This document shows, in pieces, positions 15,361-22,438 of a stretch of DNA of 50,356 nucleotides. Source of the DNA: a virus. A model generated the notes under the pieces. That model did not search any database, had not been told where the DNA came from, and saw nothing but the letters and a program-made list of their open reading frames with translations. Position numbers and translations under genes: made by a program. Position 1 is the stretch's first letter, and every line of letters starts with the position of its first letter. The DNA lies in IMG/VR virus record IMGVR_UViG_3300049846_003297, positions 1-50,356 of that record; one strand, 5' to 3'.

Positions 15361-15615
15361 ATGAGATTATATAGGGTAGAGACACTTACAAGTTACGTAG
15401 CTGGTCAGGATGAAGTATTTGAAACAGTGGCTCTTATTGTGCCAGAGTACGCTTTGAGTTCGTACGAATTTCATGCATGTGAATATATAGGTGATTTAGC
15501 AATAGAGTTCGAATTAGTAAAGCGTGATAGTCAGACTCCTACTTCTTCTCAAGAAAACAAAGTAGTTAAGTTAGAAAAAAAGAGTAAATCTAAATCAAAA
15601 ACTGACGATAAATAG
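15361..15615 (+). CDS. Hypothetical protein with Lys-rich tail
   Basis: The 84 aa protein starts 3 bases after the nuclease gene, with AAGGAA upstream. The first 60 residues are beta-like (YRVETL, ETVALIVPEYAL, EFELVKRD), and the end is a Lys/Ser-rich disordered tail. It is not recognised. Confidence 0.6.
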   Translation: MRLYRVETLTSYVAGQDEVFETVALIVPEYALSSYEFHACEYIGDLAIEFELVKRDSQTPTSSQENKVVKLEKKSKSKSKTDDK

Positions 15616-15670
15616 ATCTTGAATCCTTTCTCTCATTAGGGTATATTAAATATATACTCTATGAGGAAAT
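15616..15670 (+). promoter_or_regulatory. Palindrome upstream of the NAD+ block
   Basis: GTATAT (15641-15646), spacer TAAAT, ATATAC (15652-15657) form an inverted repeat just upstream of the GAGG site of the next gene. It could be an operator or an RNA hairpin. AT-rich palindromes can also arise by chance. Confidence 0.3.
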
Positions 15671-15985
15671 ATGAATTCGATTTTAGAAGCTTTCGAAACA
15701 GAAATACTATCCTTAAGTGATAGTGAAAAGCAGGATTTAGAATATCCAGGCGATGAGGTGATCTCTCTTGCTAAGAGATTCCTCTCAAGGTCTCCTAATA
15801 TCTCAGCTCGTCTAGAAAGAGTTTCAGAAGATGGAAGAGGAGGCTTAGTACTTATTTTTTCTCAAAAACTACAGATTAATATTTCAAGAAACTTAACCTT
15901 TTTCGTCTGCCCAAACTTCGGAGAAGTTCGAAGCATACATACCTTCGACACAATTCAACAACTCATCGAACTATACTTTACATGA
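15671..15985 (+). CDS. Hypothetical protein
   Basis: The 104 aa protein has a helical acidic N-terminal half (FETEILSLSDSEKQDLEY) and a beta-like second half (GGLVLIFSQKLQINIS, FFVCPNFGEV). GAGG precedes the ATG. It is not recognised. It lies 11 bases upstream of the PRPP synthetase gene and is probably co-transcribed. Confidence 0.65.
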   Translation: MNSILEAFETEILSLSDSEKQDLEYPGDEVISLAKRFLSRSPNISARLERVSEDGRGGLVLIFSQKLQINISRNLTFFVCPNFGEVRSIHTFDTIQQLIELYFT

Positions 15986-15996
15986 CAGAGGATTAA

Positions 15997-16950
15997 ATGC
16001 AAAATCTAGTACTTCTCAATGGTAATGCCACTATCCCCTTAGCAGAAAATGTATCTTTTTTACTGGAGCAAGATTCCAAATCGAATCTCCTAATATCGCG
16101 TTTTGCTGATGGTGAGATTAGAGTAGAATTAGAGTGTAATGTTCGAGGTAAGGATGTATATATTCTACAATCCATTTCTCGTAGTCCTACTAACTCAGTA
16201 AACGATTCTTTAATGGAGGCACTCATTATTGCAGATGCCTGTAGGAGAGCTTCTGCTGCTAGTATTACTTTAGTAGCTCCATATTATGGATATTCTCGTC
16301 AGGAGCGTAAGGAGAAGCCACGAACTCCAATTACTGCAAAGCTTACAGCTGATCTTATTCAATCCTCCGGGATCACCCGCGTAGTAAGTATGGAGCTACA
16401 TGCAGGTGCAATACAGGGATTCTTCAACATCCCTTTCGATCATCTATTTGCGAAGAAAATTTTTGCCGAACATCTAAAAGAGATTGATATAGTTGTATCG
16501 CCTGATGCTGGCGGAGCCTCTAGAGCTCGTTCTTTAGCTAAAGAATTAAATTGCGGTTTAGCTATAATAGACAAAAGAAGAGATAAGCCTAATAGCTCTG
16601 AAGTCATGCATGTTCTAGGCGATATTATAGGTAAAAATTGTGTCATCTACGATGATATGTGCGATACGGGTGGCTCTTTAGTCAAAGCCGCAGAATCCCT
16701 TATTGCGCAAGGTGCTAAATCAGTCAAAGCAGCAGTAACTCATGCTTTATTTAGTAAAGATGCTTTGTTCAAAATTCTACATTCTCCTCTACAAGAAATG
16801 ATTGTAACAGATACCGTAGATTTTAGGTATGCACAAGGATTCGATGAAGTAGCAACCAATCCGAAATTCTCGATACTTTCATCAGCACCTCTAATTGGGG
16901 AGGCTATTAAGCGCATTCATACTAAACAGTCGGTTAGTTCGTTATTTTGA
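15997..16950 (+). CDS. prs: Ribose-phosphate pyrophosphokinase (PRPP synthetase family)
   Basis: The 317 aa protein has the normal length and order of Prs motifs: FADGEIRVELECNVRG, the ATP-binding APYYGYSRQERK, ELHAGAIQGFF (usually DLHAEQIQGFF), the catalytic loop IIDKRRDKPNSSEVMH and the PRPP loop YDDMCDTGGS. The usual reaction is ribose-5-phosphate + ATP to PRPP + AMP. AGAGG precedes the start. In phages, Prs homologues beside a nicotinamide phosphoribosyltransferase can act in NAD+ rebuilding; in NARP1 systems the Prs-like enzyme (Adps) instead makes ADP-ribose pyrophosphate. The changed ELHAGA segment leaves that alternative open. Here the presence of an NMN adenylyltransferase favours ordinary PRPP synthesis. 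Confidence 0.93.
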   Translation: MQNLVLLNGNATIPLAENVSFLLEQDSKSNLLISRFADGEIRVELECNVRGKDVYILQSISRSPTNSVNDSLMEALIIADACRRASAASITLVAPYYGYSRQERKEKPRTPITAKLTADLIQSSGITRVVSMELHAGAIQGFFNIPFDHLFAKKIFAEHLKEIDIVVSPDAGGASRARSLAKELNCGLAIIDKRRDKPNSSEVMHVLGDIIGKNCVIYDDMCDTGGSLVKAAESLIAQGAKSVKAAVTHALFSKDALFKILHSPLQEMIVTDTVDFRYAQGFDEVATNPKFSILSSAPLIGEAIKRIHTKQSVSSLF

Positions 16951-17038
16951 GGAAAATCAATTGTTGATTTCTCTTCTTTCAGAGCTTAAACTTACTAATC
17001 CAAGAGAGAATGGGTTAGAGTAATTGCAAAGGAACAAC
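16951..17038 (+). other. Intergenic region with two hairpins
   Basis: Right after the prs stop, AAATCAA (16954-16960), loop TTG and TTGATTT (16964-16970) form a stem followed by a pyrimidine-rich tract, a weak terminator candidate. Further on, CTAATCC and GGGTTAG can pair (one G-U) around a loop that contains AGAGAG. AAAGGA at 17028-17033 is the ribosome site of the next gene. Confidence 0.4.
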
Positions 17039-17836
17039 ATGAGAGTTTTAAGTAAAGAACAATTTTTGAAAATTTCAGCTTTTTTTTGCGAGTTAGAGAT
17101 CGAGAAAGCTCGTAAGATAGGTATTCTATCTCCTAAAAGAGAGGATTTTTATATATTAGCTGCAGGAAATTATTATCGAGAGAATTTTAGTTTCAATATT
17201 AATTATTATTCTCCTCGTAAAGTAAGAAATGATTTAGAAGCTTTTTTGATCGACGCTGAAAATCTTCGTGAGGAAAGTCTTGTAGTGGCGCTGCACAACC
17301 ACTGCAAGAAAAAATCTTCTTTGTATGTAAAAGCTCTCAAATCTTATGATCCTTCGATATTTTTAGATCGAGTGAAGCACTCATGTTTACTAGAGAGAAT
17401 TGTTAAATCTCCTCCATCCAGCACTGTTTTACTAGAGCACTATCTTATAGCAAAATCGTCACTCTTAATGAGACAAGGAGAGATTAGTATACATTTTGAG
17501 TGCGATATTGAAGATGAGGAGGTAGAATTTGATTTTGACAACGAACAAAAATGTATGGAGCAATATCTTCAAGCTTGCAAAGCTCAATTTAAAGAAATGA
17601 AAAAGTATTTGGTAGATCCTGCAGAAGCATTGGAAATTTATGCTCATTTACCTGTTTCTAAAGATGAAGACGATGATTACTATGATTATACCTCAGCTTC
17701 TATAAGGAGATTTGCAGCAGCTGTAGATCCTACTTACCTTCCATTTCTTCTACTCGATCAAAGTGAAAATAATAGGCAATTTGCTGTCATGTTATCGAAA
17801 TATCTAAATGGAGAGAAAAGTGAGATTGCCGTTTAA
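17039..17836 (+). CDS. Hypothetical protein in the NAD+ block
   Basis: The start is placed at ATG 17039, behind AAAGGA; a TTG at 17024 overlaps that site and is unlikely. The 265 aa product is predicted mostly helical, with an acidic stretch near residue 155 (CDIEDEEVEFDFDNE) and another near 210 (DEDDDYYDY). I recognise no motif. It lies between the prs gene and the NMNAT-Nudix gene, so a link to NAD+ or nucleotide metabolism is possible but unproven. Confidence 0.7.
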   Translation: MRVLSKEQFLKISAFFCELEIEKARKIGILSPKREDFYILAAGNYYRENFSFNINYYSPRKVRNDLEAFLIDAENLREESLVVALHNHCKKKSSLYVKALKSYDPSIFLDRVKHSCLLERIVKSPPSSTVLLEHYLIAKSSLLMRQGEISIHFECDIEDEEVEFDFDNEQKCMEQYLQACKAQFKEMKKYLVDPAEALEIYAHLPVSKDEDDDYYDYTSASIRRFAAAVDPTYLPFLLLDQSENNRQFAVMLSKYLNGEKSEIAV

Positions 17837-18203
17837 TTTGAATTCAATTAAGTCTTTCATACAAGACTCCCTTTCTACAAAAGGATTTCAGATCTATTTC
17901 TCTTCGCCACACCCTGCCTATCGATCTTTTGGTTTGGATTGTAGTGAGTATTATGAGTTTGGTTTTATTGCTCTACATCTTTATTATTTAAATATTGTAT
18001 TTACTAACGATAGAGTAGAGTATAAAGTAGAGACTTTTTATAGTATACAAAAAGCATTGTTCGATATAATTAAGTTAGATCCTCACTTACATCTTACCTC
18101 GCCTGACTTTACAACTAGATTTATAGCAGAACAAATAATCAAATATCCTCATTCTACAGCGCGTGTAATCATTCGAGATTTATATTTATTAAGTAAAGAA
18201 TAA
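17820..18203 (+). CDS. Hypothetical protein in the NAD+ block
   Basis: The frame opens at ATG 17808, but GGAGAG at 17810-17815 points to GTG 17820 as the real start. The gene overlaps the end of the previous one. The product is about 127 aa, rich in Phe and Tyr (YYEFGFIALHLYYL), with a mixed alpha/beta pattern and no clear transmembrane helix. It is not recognised. Confidence 0.6.
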   Translation: MRLPFNLNSIKSFIQDSLSTKGFQIYFSSPHPAYRSFGLDCSEYYEFGFIALHLYYLNIVFTNDRVEYKVETFYSIQKALFDIIKLDPHLHLTSPDFTTRFIAEQIIKYPHSTARVIIRDLYLLSKE

Positions 18204-18221
18204 TATTAGGAGATTAATATT

Positions 18222-18518
18222 ATGAGCCCAGTATTCTTGAGTTGTCTTCTTTTTGGTATTATACTTACATCGATAGGATTCACTGCCCTATGGTGGGAGC
18301 GCAAAATGAGTGAGATTACTAAAAAATATATCAATAAAGATCTTTCTTTTTGGCAAGCACGAGAACTCGCTTTGATGGGCGCTAAAATTAAATGTATAAG
18401 TATCTCCTCAACTATGCAGAGAGTTTTGACAAAGCAAGACTTTTTAGAAGAAGAGTATAGTGCTGTTCCAACATTCTTCTTAGAAGAAATAAATGGAACT
18501 TGGGAAGTAGTAGATTGA
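18222..18518 (+). CDS. Putative membrane-anchored small protein
   Basis: The 98 aa protein has AGGAG upstream. Residues 3-24 form one hydrophobic helix (VFLSCLLFGIILTSIGFTAL), followed by WWERK and a soluble domain of about 70 aa. The likely layout is an N-terminal membrane anchor with the rest in the cytoplasm, since the flanking residues after the helix are basic. It is not recognised. A promoter-like region and the NMNAT-Nudix gene follow. Confidence 0.65.
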   Translation: MSPVFLSCLLFGIILTSIGFTALWWERKMSEITKKYINKDLSFWQARELALMGAKIKCISISSTMQRVLTKQDFLEEEYSAVPTFFLEEINGTWEVVD

Positions 18519-18544
18519 CATTTGTATTGATTTAATATTATTAT
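18515..18544 (+). promoter_or_regulatory. Candidate sigma70-type promoter before the NMNAT-Nudix gene
   Basis: TTGACA at 18515-18520 is a perfect -35 box. TATTAT at 18539-18544, 18 bases away, matches five of six positions of a -10 box. TATTGATT at 18525-18532 lies in the spacer. The -35 box overlaps the end of the previous gene. Confidence 0.5.
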
Positions 18545-18547
18545 AAC

Positions 18548-18585
18548 ATAACGCAGAGAGCGTTATAATTTCACGGAGTGTGAAA
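18548..18585 (+). promoter_or_regulatory. Two leader hairpins, the second holding the ribosome site in its loop
   Basis: The first hairpin is ATAACGC (18548-18554), loop AGAGA, GCGTTAT (18560-18566), perfect over seven pairs. The second is TTTCAC (18569-18574), loop GGAGT, GTGAAA (18580-18585), which puts the GGAG ribosome site in the loop, directly before the ATG. This may control translation of the NMNAT-Nudix gene. An AGAGA-loop hairpin also precedes the Nampt gene. Confidence 0.5.
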
Positions 18586-19623
18586 ATGAATAATTACGCA
18601 GTTTACATTGGGCGTTTCCAGCCTTTCCATCACGCACACTTAGAAGTGTGTCACCAAGCTTTAAGATCGGCCGACAAATTAATTCTGTTAGTCGGCTCTA
18701 GTCAAGCTTCTCCTAGCATTAGAAATCCATTTTCGTTTGCCGAACGAAAAAAGATGATTGAGGATTCGCTATCGTCTGAGTTCAGACAGCGAACAATTAT
18801 TCTTCCAATTCCTGATTATTTTTATAGCGATAATGCTTGGGTAGCTCATGCTCAGCAGTTAGTTACTTCTACAGTAGGAAATCTCAAGAATACTACCATA
18901 ACTTTAGTAGGTTACAAGAAAGATCATACTTCTTACTATCTCGATCTTTTTCCTACGTGGCAATTCGAATCATTCGATAGCTCTGATACCTCCCTATCAA
19001 GTACTCACATAAGAGAATATTATTTCGATGATGAAACAAATTCAACCTTACTACAATCTTACTTAAAAGATACTGTTCCAGAACAAGTAGTACTCTTTCT
19101 TCAGGAGTTTCAAAAAACTAACAAGTACAAAATGCTTTGTGGAGAGTACAAGGCAATAACTGAGTATAAAAAGGCATGGAGTAAAGCTCCCTTTCCACCT
19201 ACATTTATAACTACAGACGCAGTTGTTACTTGTGGTGGACATGTTCTTCTAATTACACGAAAAGCTCAGCCAGGTGCTGGTCTTCTTGCGTTACCTGGTG
19301 GTTTTATCAATCAAGAAGAAAGACTTGAAGACGGTTGTTTACGTGAACTAAAAGAAGAGACTCGAATCAAAATCCCCCTACCAGTACTCAGAGGATCTAT
19401 AGTTGAATCGAAAGTATTTGACCATCCACTTCGTTCTGTACGTGGAAGAACAGTTACACATGCCTACTATATTAATTTGCAAGAACATGAATTACCTAAA
19501 GTTAAGGGTGGTGATGACGCTTCTCATGCTGCTTGGGTACCCTTGAGTTGGATTTACAATAATCCTGACAAACTGTTCGAAGATCATTATCAAATCATCA
19601 TTGCATTTCTTGGACGAGGATAG
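18586..19623 (+). CDS. Bifunctional NMN adenylyltransferase / Nudix hydrolase
   Basis: The start is placed at ATG 18586 because GGAG at 18575-18578 fits it; an in-frame GTG at 18580 is too close. The 345 aa protein has an N-terminal nucleotidyltransferase domain with GRFQPFHHAH (9-18) and a later SSTHIRE, as in NadM-type NMN adenylyltransferases (NMN + ATP to NAD+). From about residue 200 a Nudix domain follows, with its box at 239-261 (GFINQEE...RELKEET; Thr replaces the usual Gly). The same fusion occurs in phage KVP40 (NatV) and in cyanobacteria, where the Nudix part cleaves ADP-ribose to AMP and ribose-5-phosphate. It is flanked by NAD+ genes and ends 2 bases before the next start. Confidence 0.93.
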   Translation: MNNYAVYIGRFQPFHHAHLEVCHQALRSADKLILLVGSSQASPSIRNPFSFAERKKMIEDSLSSEFRQRTIILPIPDYFYSDNAWVAHAQQLVTSTVGNLKNTTITLVGYKKDHTSYYLDLFPTWQFESFDSSDTSLSSTHIREYYFDDETNSTLLQSYLKDTVPEQVVLFLQEFQKTNKYKMLCGEYKAITEYKKAWSKAPFPPTFITTDAVVTCGGHVLLITRKAQPGAGLLALPGGFINQEERLEDGCLRELKEETRIKIPLPVLRGSIVESKVFDHPLRSVRGRTVTHAYYINLQEHELPKVKGGDDASHAAWVPLSWIYNNPDKLFEDHYQIIIAFLGRG

Positions 19624-19625
19624 TG

Positions 19626-19877
19626 ATGAAAAATATAGAAAATATGCATCCAAAGATTTTTGGTAGAATACATCATATTGAACCTATTACTGATTCGTGT
19701 CCAAGATGTGGTGCTGTAAGGGTTGCAAATATTCCATGTGCTGTTTCAGGTTGGGTTGGATTTACTAGTAAAGAACATGATTGCGGACCAGAATATCTTC
19801 TACGATTGTGGGTGCCTACAAATCCCAAGAAAAGAAAAGAGTTAGAGAGCATTTTTAATGATCTTATAGGAAAATAA
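19626..19877 (+). CDS. Small Cys-rich (zinc-ribbon-like) protein in the NAD+ block
   Basis: ATG 19626 is chosen over GTG 19623 because AGGA at 19617-19620 spaces better. The 83 aa protein has CPRC, a further Cys near the middle (NIPCAVSG) and HDCGPEY, enough for one zinc site. The C-terminal 25 residues are a basic helix. It sits between the NMNAT-Nudix and Nampt genes, so a helper role in NAD+ metabolism is possible. No family is recognised. Confidence 0.6.
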   Translation: MKNIENMHPKIFGRIHHIEPITDSCPRCGAVRVANIPCAVSGWVGFTSKEHDCGPEYLLRLWVPTNPKKRKELESIFNDLIGK

Positions 19878-19879
19878 CT

Positions 19880-19920
19880 TCTGCAGAGAGCAGATTAACT
19901 TAACAAAGGAGTTTTGTTTT
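19880..19920 (+). promoter_or_regulatory. AGAGA-loop hairpin in the Nampt leader
   Basis: TCTGC (19880-19884), loop AGAGA, GCAGA (19890-19894) form a short stem with the same five-base loop and the same flanking C-G closing pair as the hairpin at 18548. AAAGGAG at 19905-19911 is the ribosome site of the following ATG. Confidence 0.4.
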
Positions 19921-21297
19921 ATGGTAACGAGCAACATTATTTTATCAACCGACTCATATAAGGTGAGTCACGCAAAGCAGTACAAGTCTGGAACAACCGA
20001 AGTATATAGTTACTTCGAAAGTAGGGGAGGAGTGTTTGACAAGACTGTTTTCTTTGGATTAAATTACTTACTTCAGAGGTATCTAGTAAAACCAGTAACA
20101 AGAGAAGACATCGAAGAAGCAGCTAATTTCTTCAAACTACACTTCGGAAGCGAAGAGCTTTTTAATCGAAAGGGATGGGAATATATTCTTGAAAAACATC
20201 AAGGTAAGCTTCCTGTAAGCATCAAGGCTGTTGCAGAAGGAACAGTTGTAGATACACATAATGTACTAATGACTGTTGTAAATACAGATCCAGAGTGCTT
20301 CTGGTTGACCAACTATTTAGAAACCTTATTATCGCAGGTTTGGTATCCTACTACTGTAGCAACACTCTCAAGACAACAAAAACAATACATCAAAGTAGCA
20401 CTAGAAAAATCTGCCGATACGACTGACGGTTTATTATTTAAGCTCCATGATTTTGGCATGAGAGGATCTACCTCTCTCGAATCATCTGCAATCGGTGGAG
20501 CTGCACATCTTGTTAATTTTATGGGCACTGACACTATGTCTGCTCTAGTTTTACTGAGAGATTATTATCGAGCTCCTATGGCAGGATTCTCAATTCCTGC
20601 GAGCGAACACGCCAATATAACCTCATGGAAGCGTGAATGTGAGGTTGATGCACTAGAAAACATGCTTGACATCTATCCAACTGGATTAGTTGCATGTATC
20701 AGTGATTCATTTAATATTTACGATGCTTGTGAGAAATTATGGGGTGAAAAGCTCAAAGAGAAGATTCTCAGTAGAGATGGCACTCTTGTGGTACGTTTTG
20801 ACTCAGGAGATCCAAATGTAGTTGTACCAAAGTGTTTAAATATTCTTGCTGAAAAATTTGGTTACACAATTAATTCAAAAGGATATAAAGTGCTTCCTCC
20901 TCAATTACGAACTATCCAAGGAGATGGTATCGATCTGGATACACTTCCTACACTTCTAAACTCGATCATGGATGCGGGATTCTCAATTGAGAATATTGCT
21001 TTTGGTTCAGGTGGTGGATTATTACAGAAGGTAAATCGCGATACATGTAAATTTGCCTTCAAGTGTAGTTCTGTTATGACAAATGGGGAGCAAATTGAAG
21101 TCTATAAACAACCTGTTGACGATCCAGGTAAGAAGTCAAAAAAAGGTAAAATGAAGCTTATCAAAGAATCGAATAAGTTCCAAACTGTAGCCTTAACAGA
21201 TCCTCGAGAGGATCAGTTGATAGAAGTTTATAGGAATGGAGATATTTTAGTAGTACCTACACTCGATCAAATACGGAAGCAAGCAGAATTAGTATAA
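19921..21297 (+). CDS. nadV: Nicotinamide phosphoribosyltransferase (Nampt/NadV family)
   Basis: The 458 aa protein matches the Nampt family over its full length: TDSYKVSHAKQY and YSYFESRGG near the start, LHDFGMRG, GTDTMSALVLL, PASEHANITSW with catalytic His at residue 230, ISDSFNIYDACEKLWG, the phosphate-binding RFDSGDP (R292, D294), IQGDGIDLDTLP and ENIAFGSGGGLLQK. The usual reaction is nicotinamide + PRPP to NMN. In NARP1 phage systems a Nampt homologue (Namat) instead joins nicotinamide to ADP-ribose pyrophosphate; sequence alone cannot exclude that. The adjacent NMN adenylyltransferase favours NMN as product. Confidence 0.95.
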   Translation: MVTSNIILSTDSYKVSHAKQYKSGTTEVYSYFESRGGVFDKTVFFGLNYLLQRYLVKPVTREDIEEAANFFKLHFGSEELFNRKGWEYILEKHQGKLPVSIKAVAEGTVVDTHNVLMTVVNTDPECFWLTNYLETLLSQVWYPTTVATLSRQQKQYIKVALEKSADTTDGLLFKLHDFGMRGSTSLESSAIGGAAHLVNFMGTDTMSALVLLRDYYRAPMAGFSIPASEHANITSWKRECEVDALENMLDIYPTGLVACISDSFNIYDACEKLWGEKLKEKILSRDGTLVVRFDSGDPNVVVPKCLNILAEKFGYTINSKGYKVLPPQLRTIQGDGIDLDTLPTLLNSIMDAGFSIENIAFGSGGGLLQKVNRDTCKFAFKCSSVMTNGEQIEVYKQPVDDPGKKSKKGKMKLIKESNKFQTVALTDPREDQLIEVYRNGDILVVPTLDQIRKQAELV

Positions 21298-21383
21298 ATG
21301 ATTGAAATTTAAGACATTGTTGCAGCACACTTCTAGCTCTGGTAAATGGGCTAGAAGAAGTGCTGATTTAATAGGAGATACAT
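21298..21383 (+). other. Leader with long hairpin before the NADAR gene
   Basis: CAGCAC and CTTCTAGC (from about 21324) pair with GCTAGAAG and GTGCTG (to about 21366), interrupted by a small internal mismatch, around a loop of about 12 bases. The T-run expected of a terminator is missing. AGGAG just before GTG 21384 is the ribosome site. The hairpin may separate or regulate NADAR expression. Confidence 0.45.
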
Positions 21384-21881
21384 GTGAAAATAACAGATAA
21401 ATATGTTTTCTTTTGGGGTGGTCCATTTAGTCAGTGGTTCTCCTCTTCGTTTCAAGACGAGAAAGGAGTCACTTACAGCTGTGCAGAGCAGTATATGATG
21501 GCTCAAAAAGCCCTTCTTTTTGAAGATGTAGATATCTACAACCAAATTCTATTAGAAGATAATCCGAAACAACAGAAAGCATTAGGAAGAAAAGTCAAAA
21601 ATTTTGATCCTAAAAAATGGGATACTGTTTGCAGGGATATTGTAAAACAAGGCAATATGGCTAACTTTAGGCAAAATCCTCAATTGAAGAAGATATTACT
21701 TGAAACTGGAGATAGAAAATTGGTTGAAGCAAGTCCATACGATAAAATTTGGGGGATTGGCTTAGGTGAAAATGATCCTAGAATTCATAATGAGAAGAAT
21801 TGGCAAGGTAAAAATTATCTAGGCGAAGTTCTGATGGAAGTAAGAGACTTGCTTAAGTTAGATAATATGTATAATGAATAA
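21384..21881 (+). CDS. NADAR-family (YbiA-like) protein
   Basis: The 165 aa protein starts at GTG (an overlapping ATG at 21382 runs straight into a stop). It shows the NADAR signature: FFWGGPFSQWF, YSCAEQYMMAQKALLF, NMANFRQNP and LVEASPYDKIWGIGLG. NADAR proteins are N-glycosidases; some act on riboflavin precursors, and others remove ADP-ribose from guanine bases, reversing DarT-type toxins. Its place directly after Nampt suggests a role in coping with ADP-ribosylation or recycling ADP-ribose. The substrate is inferred. Confidence 0.92.
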   Translation: MKITDKYVFFWGGPFSQWFSSSFQDEKGVTYSCAEQYMMAQKALLFEDVDIYNQILLEDNPKQQKALGRKVKNFDPKKWDTVCRDIVKQGNMANFRQNPQLKKILLETGDRKLVEASPYDKIWGIGLGENDPRIHNEKNWQGKNYLGEVLMEVRDLLKLDNMYNE

Positions 21882-21898
21882 TAATAAGGTAAATAAAT

Positions 21899-22438
21899 AT
21901 GCCTGTACTTCCGATTGATAAGAATTATCTTATATATGCTAAAACAATTATTTACGATGTCAATGATTTGACTTTAGAAGATAAAGACTTTCTTAGTGAT
22001 CAAGTACAGGCAATGTCTATTGTACAATCCTGTCTACAAGATTTTCCTGTCTCTGAATTTAATGATAAGGATAAAAAGCATTTTGAAGATTTGCAGCAAA
22101 TATCTCTTCTATCGTTATTCAAACATCATCTCTTATCCCTAGGATTCGTCTTTGTGGATCATGTAGAAAAGTTAGTAGAAGATAATCAGGGAGTGCATGA
22201 GCTAGATGGTTGGTATGGTCTATCTCTAACAAATCCTAACATCGATCGTGAAACAAGAGATAAACTCCCCAAAGCAATAGAACGTATTCAAGCTGCTCAA
22301 CTATATTTCGATAATTTGAAGAAAGAACATCCTACCGATTACATGGGACATCTATGGGAGGCTTATCTTAAGCACTTTCCCAATGAAGAAAACTGGTTCT
22401 TTCCAATCTGTACAATCTCTTCAAAAAAGAATAGCTAA
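21899..22438 (+). CDS. Hypothetical protein at the end of the NAD+ block
   Basis: The 179 aa protein is mainly helical, with an early IYDVNDLTLEDKDFL segment and a Trp/Phe-rich end (HLWEAYLKHFPNEENWFFP). It is not recognised. It starts 17 bases after the NADAR gene and is likely co-expressed. Confidence 0.65.
   Translation: MPVLPIDKNYLIYAKTIIYDVNDLTLEDKDFLSDQVQAMSIVQSCLQDFPVSEFNDKDKKHFEDLQQISLLSLFKHHLLSLGFVFVDHVEKLVEDNQGVHELDGWYGLSLTNPNIDRETRDKLPKAIERIQAAQLYFDNLKKEHPTDYMGHLWEAYLKHFPNEENWFFPICTISSKKNS

Noticed and set aside
19921-21297. Nicotinate rather than nicotinamide phosphoribosyltransferase
   Set aside because: The full set of Nampt motifs is present (TDSYKVSH, ASEHANITSW, GSGGGLLQK). 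Nicotinate enzymes are shorter or clearly different in these places.
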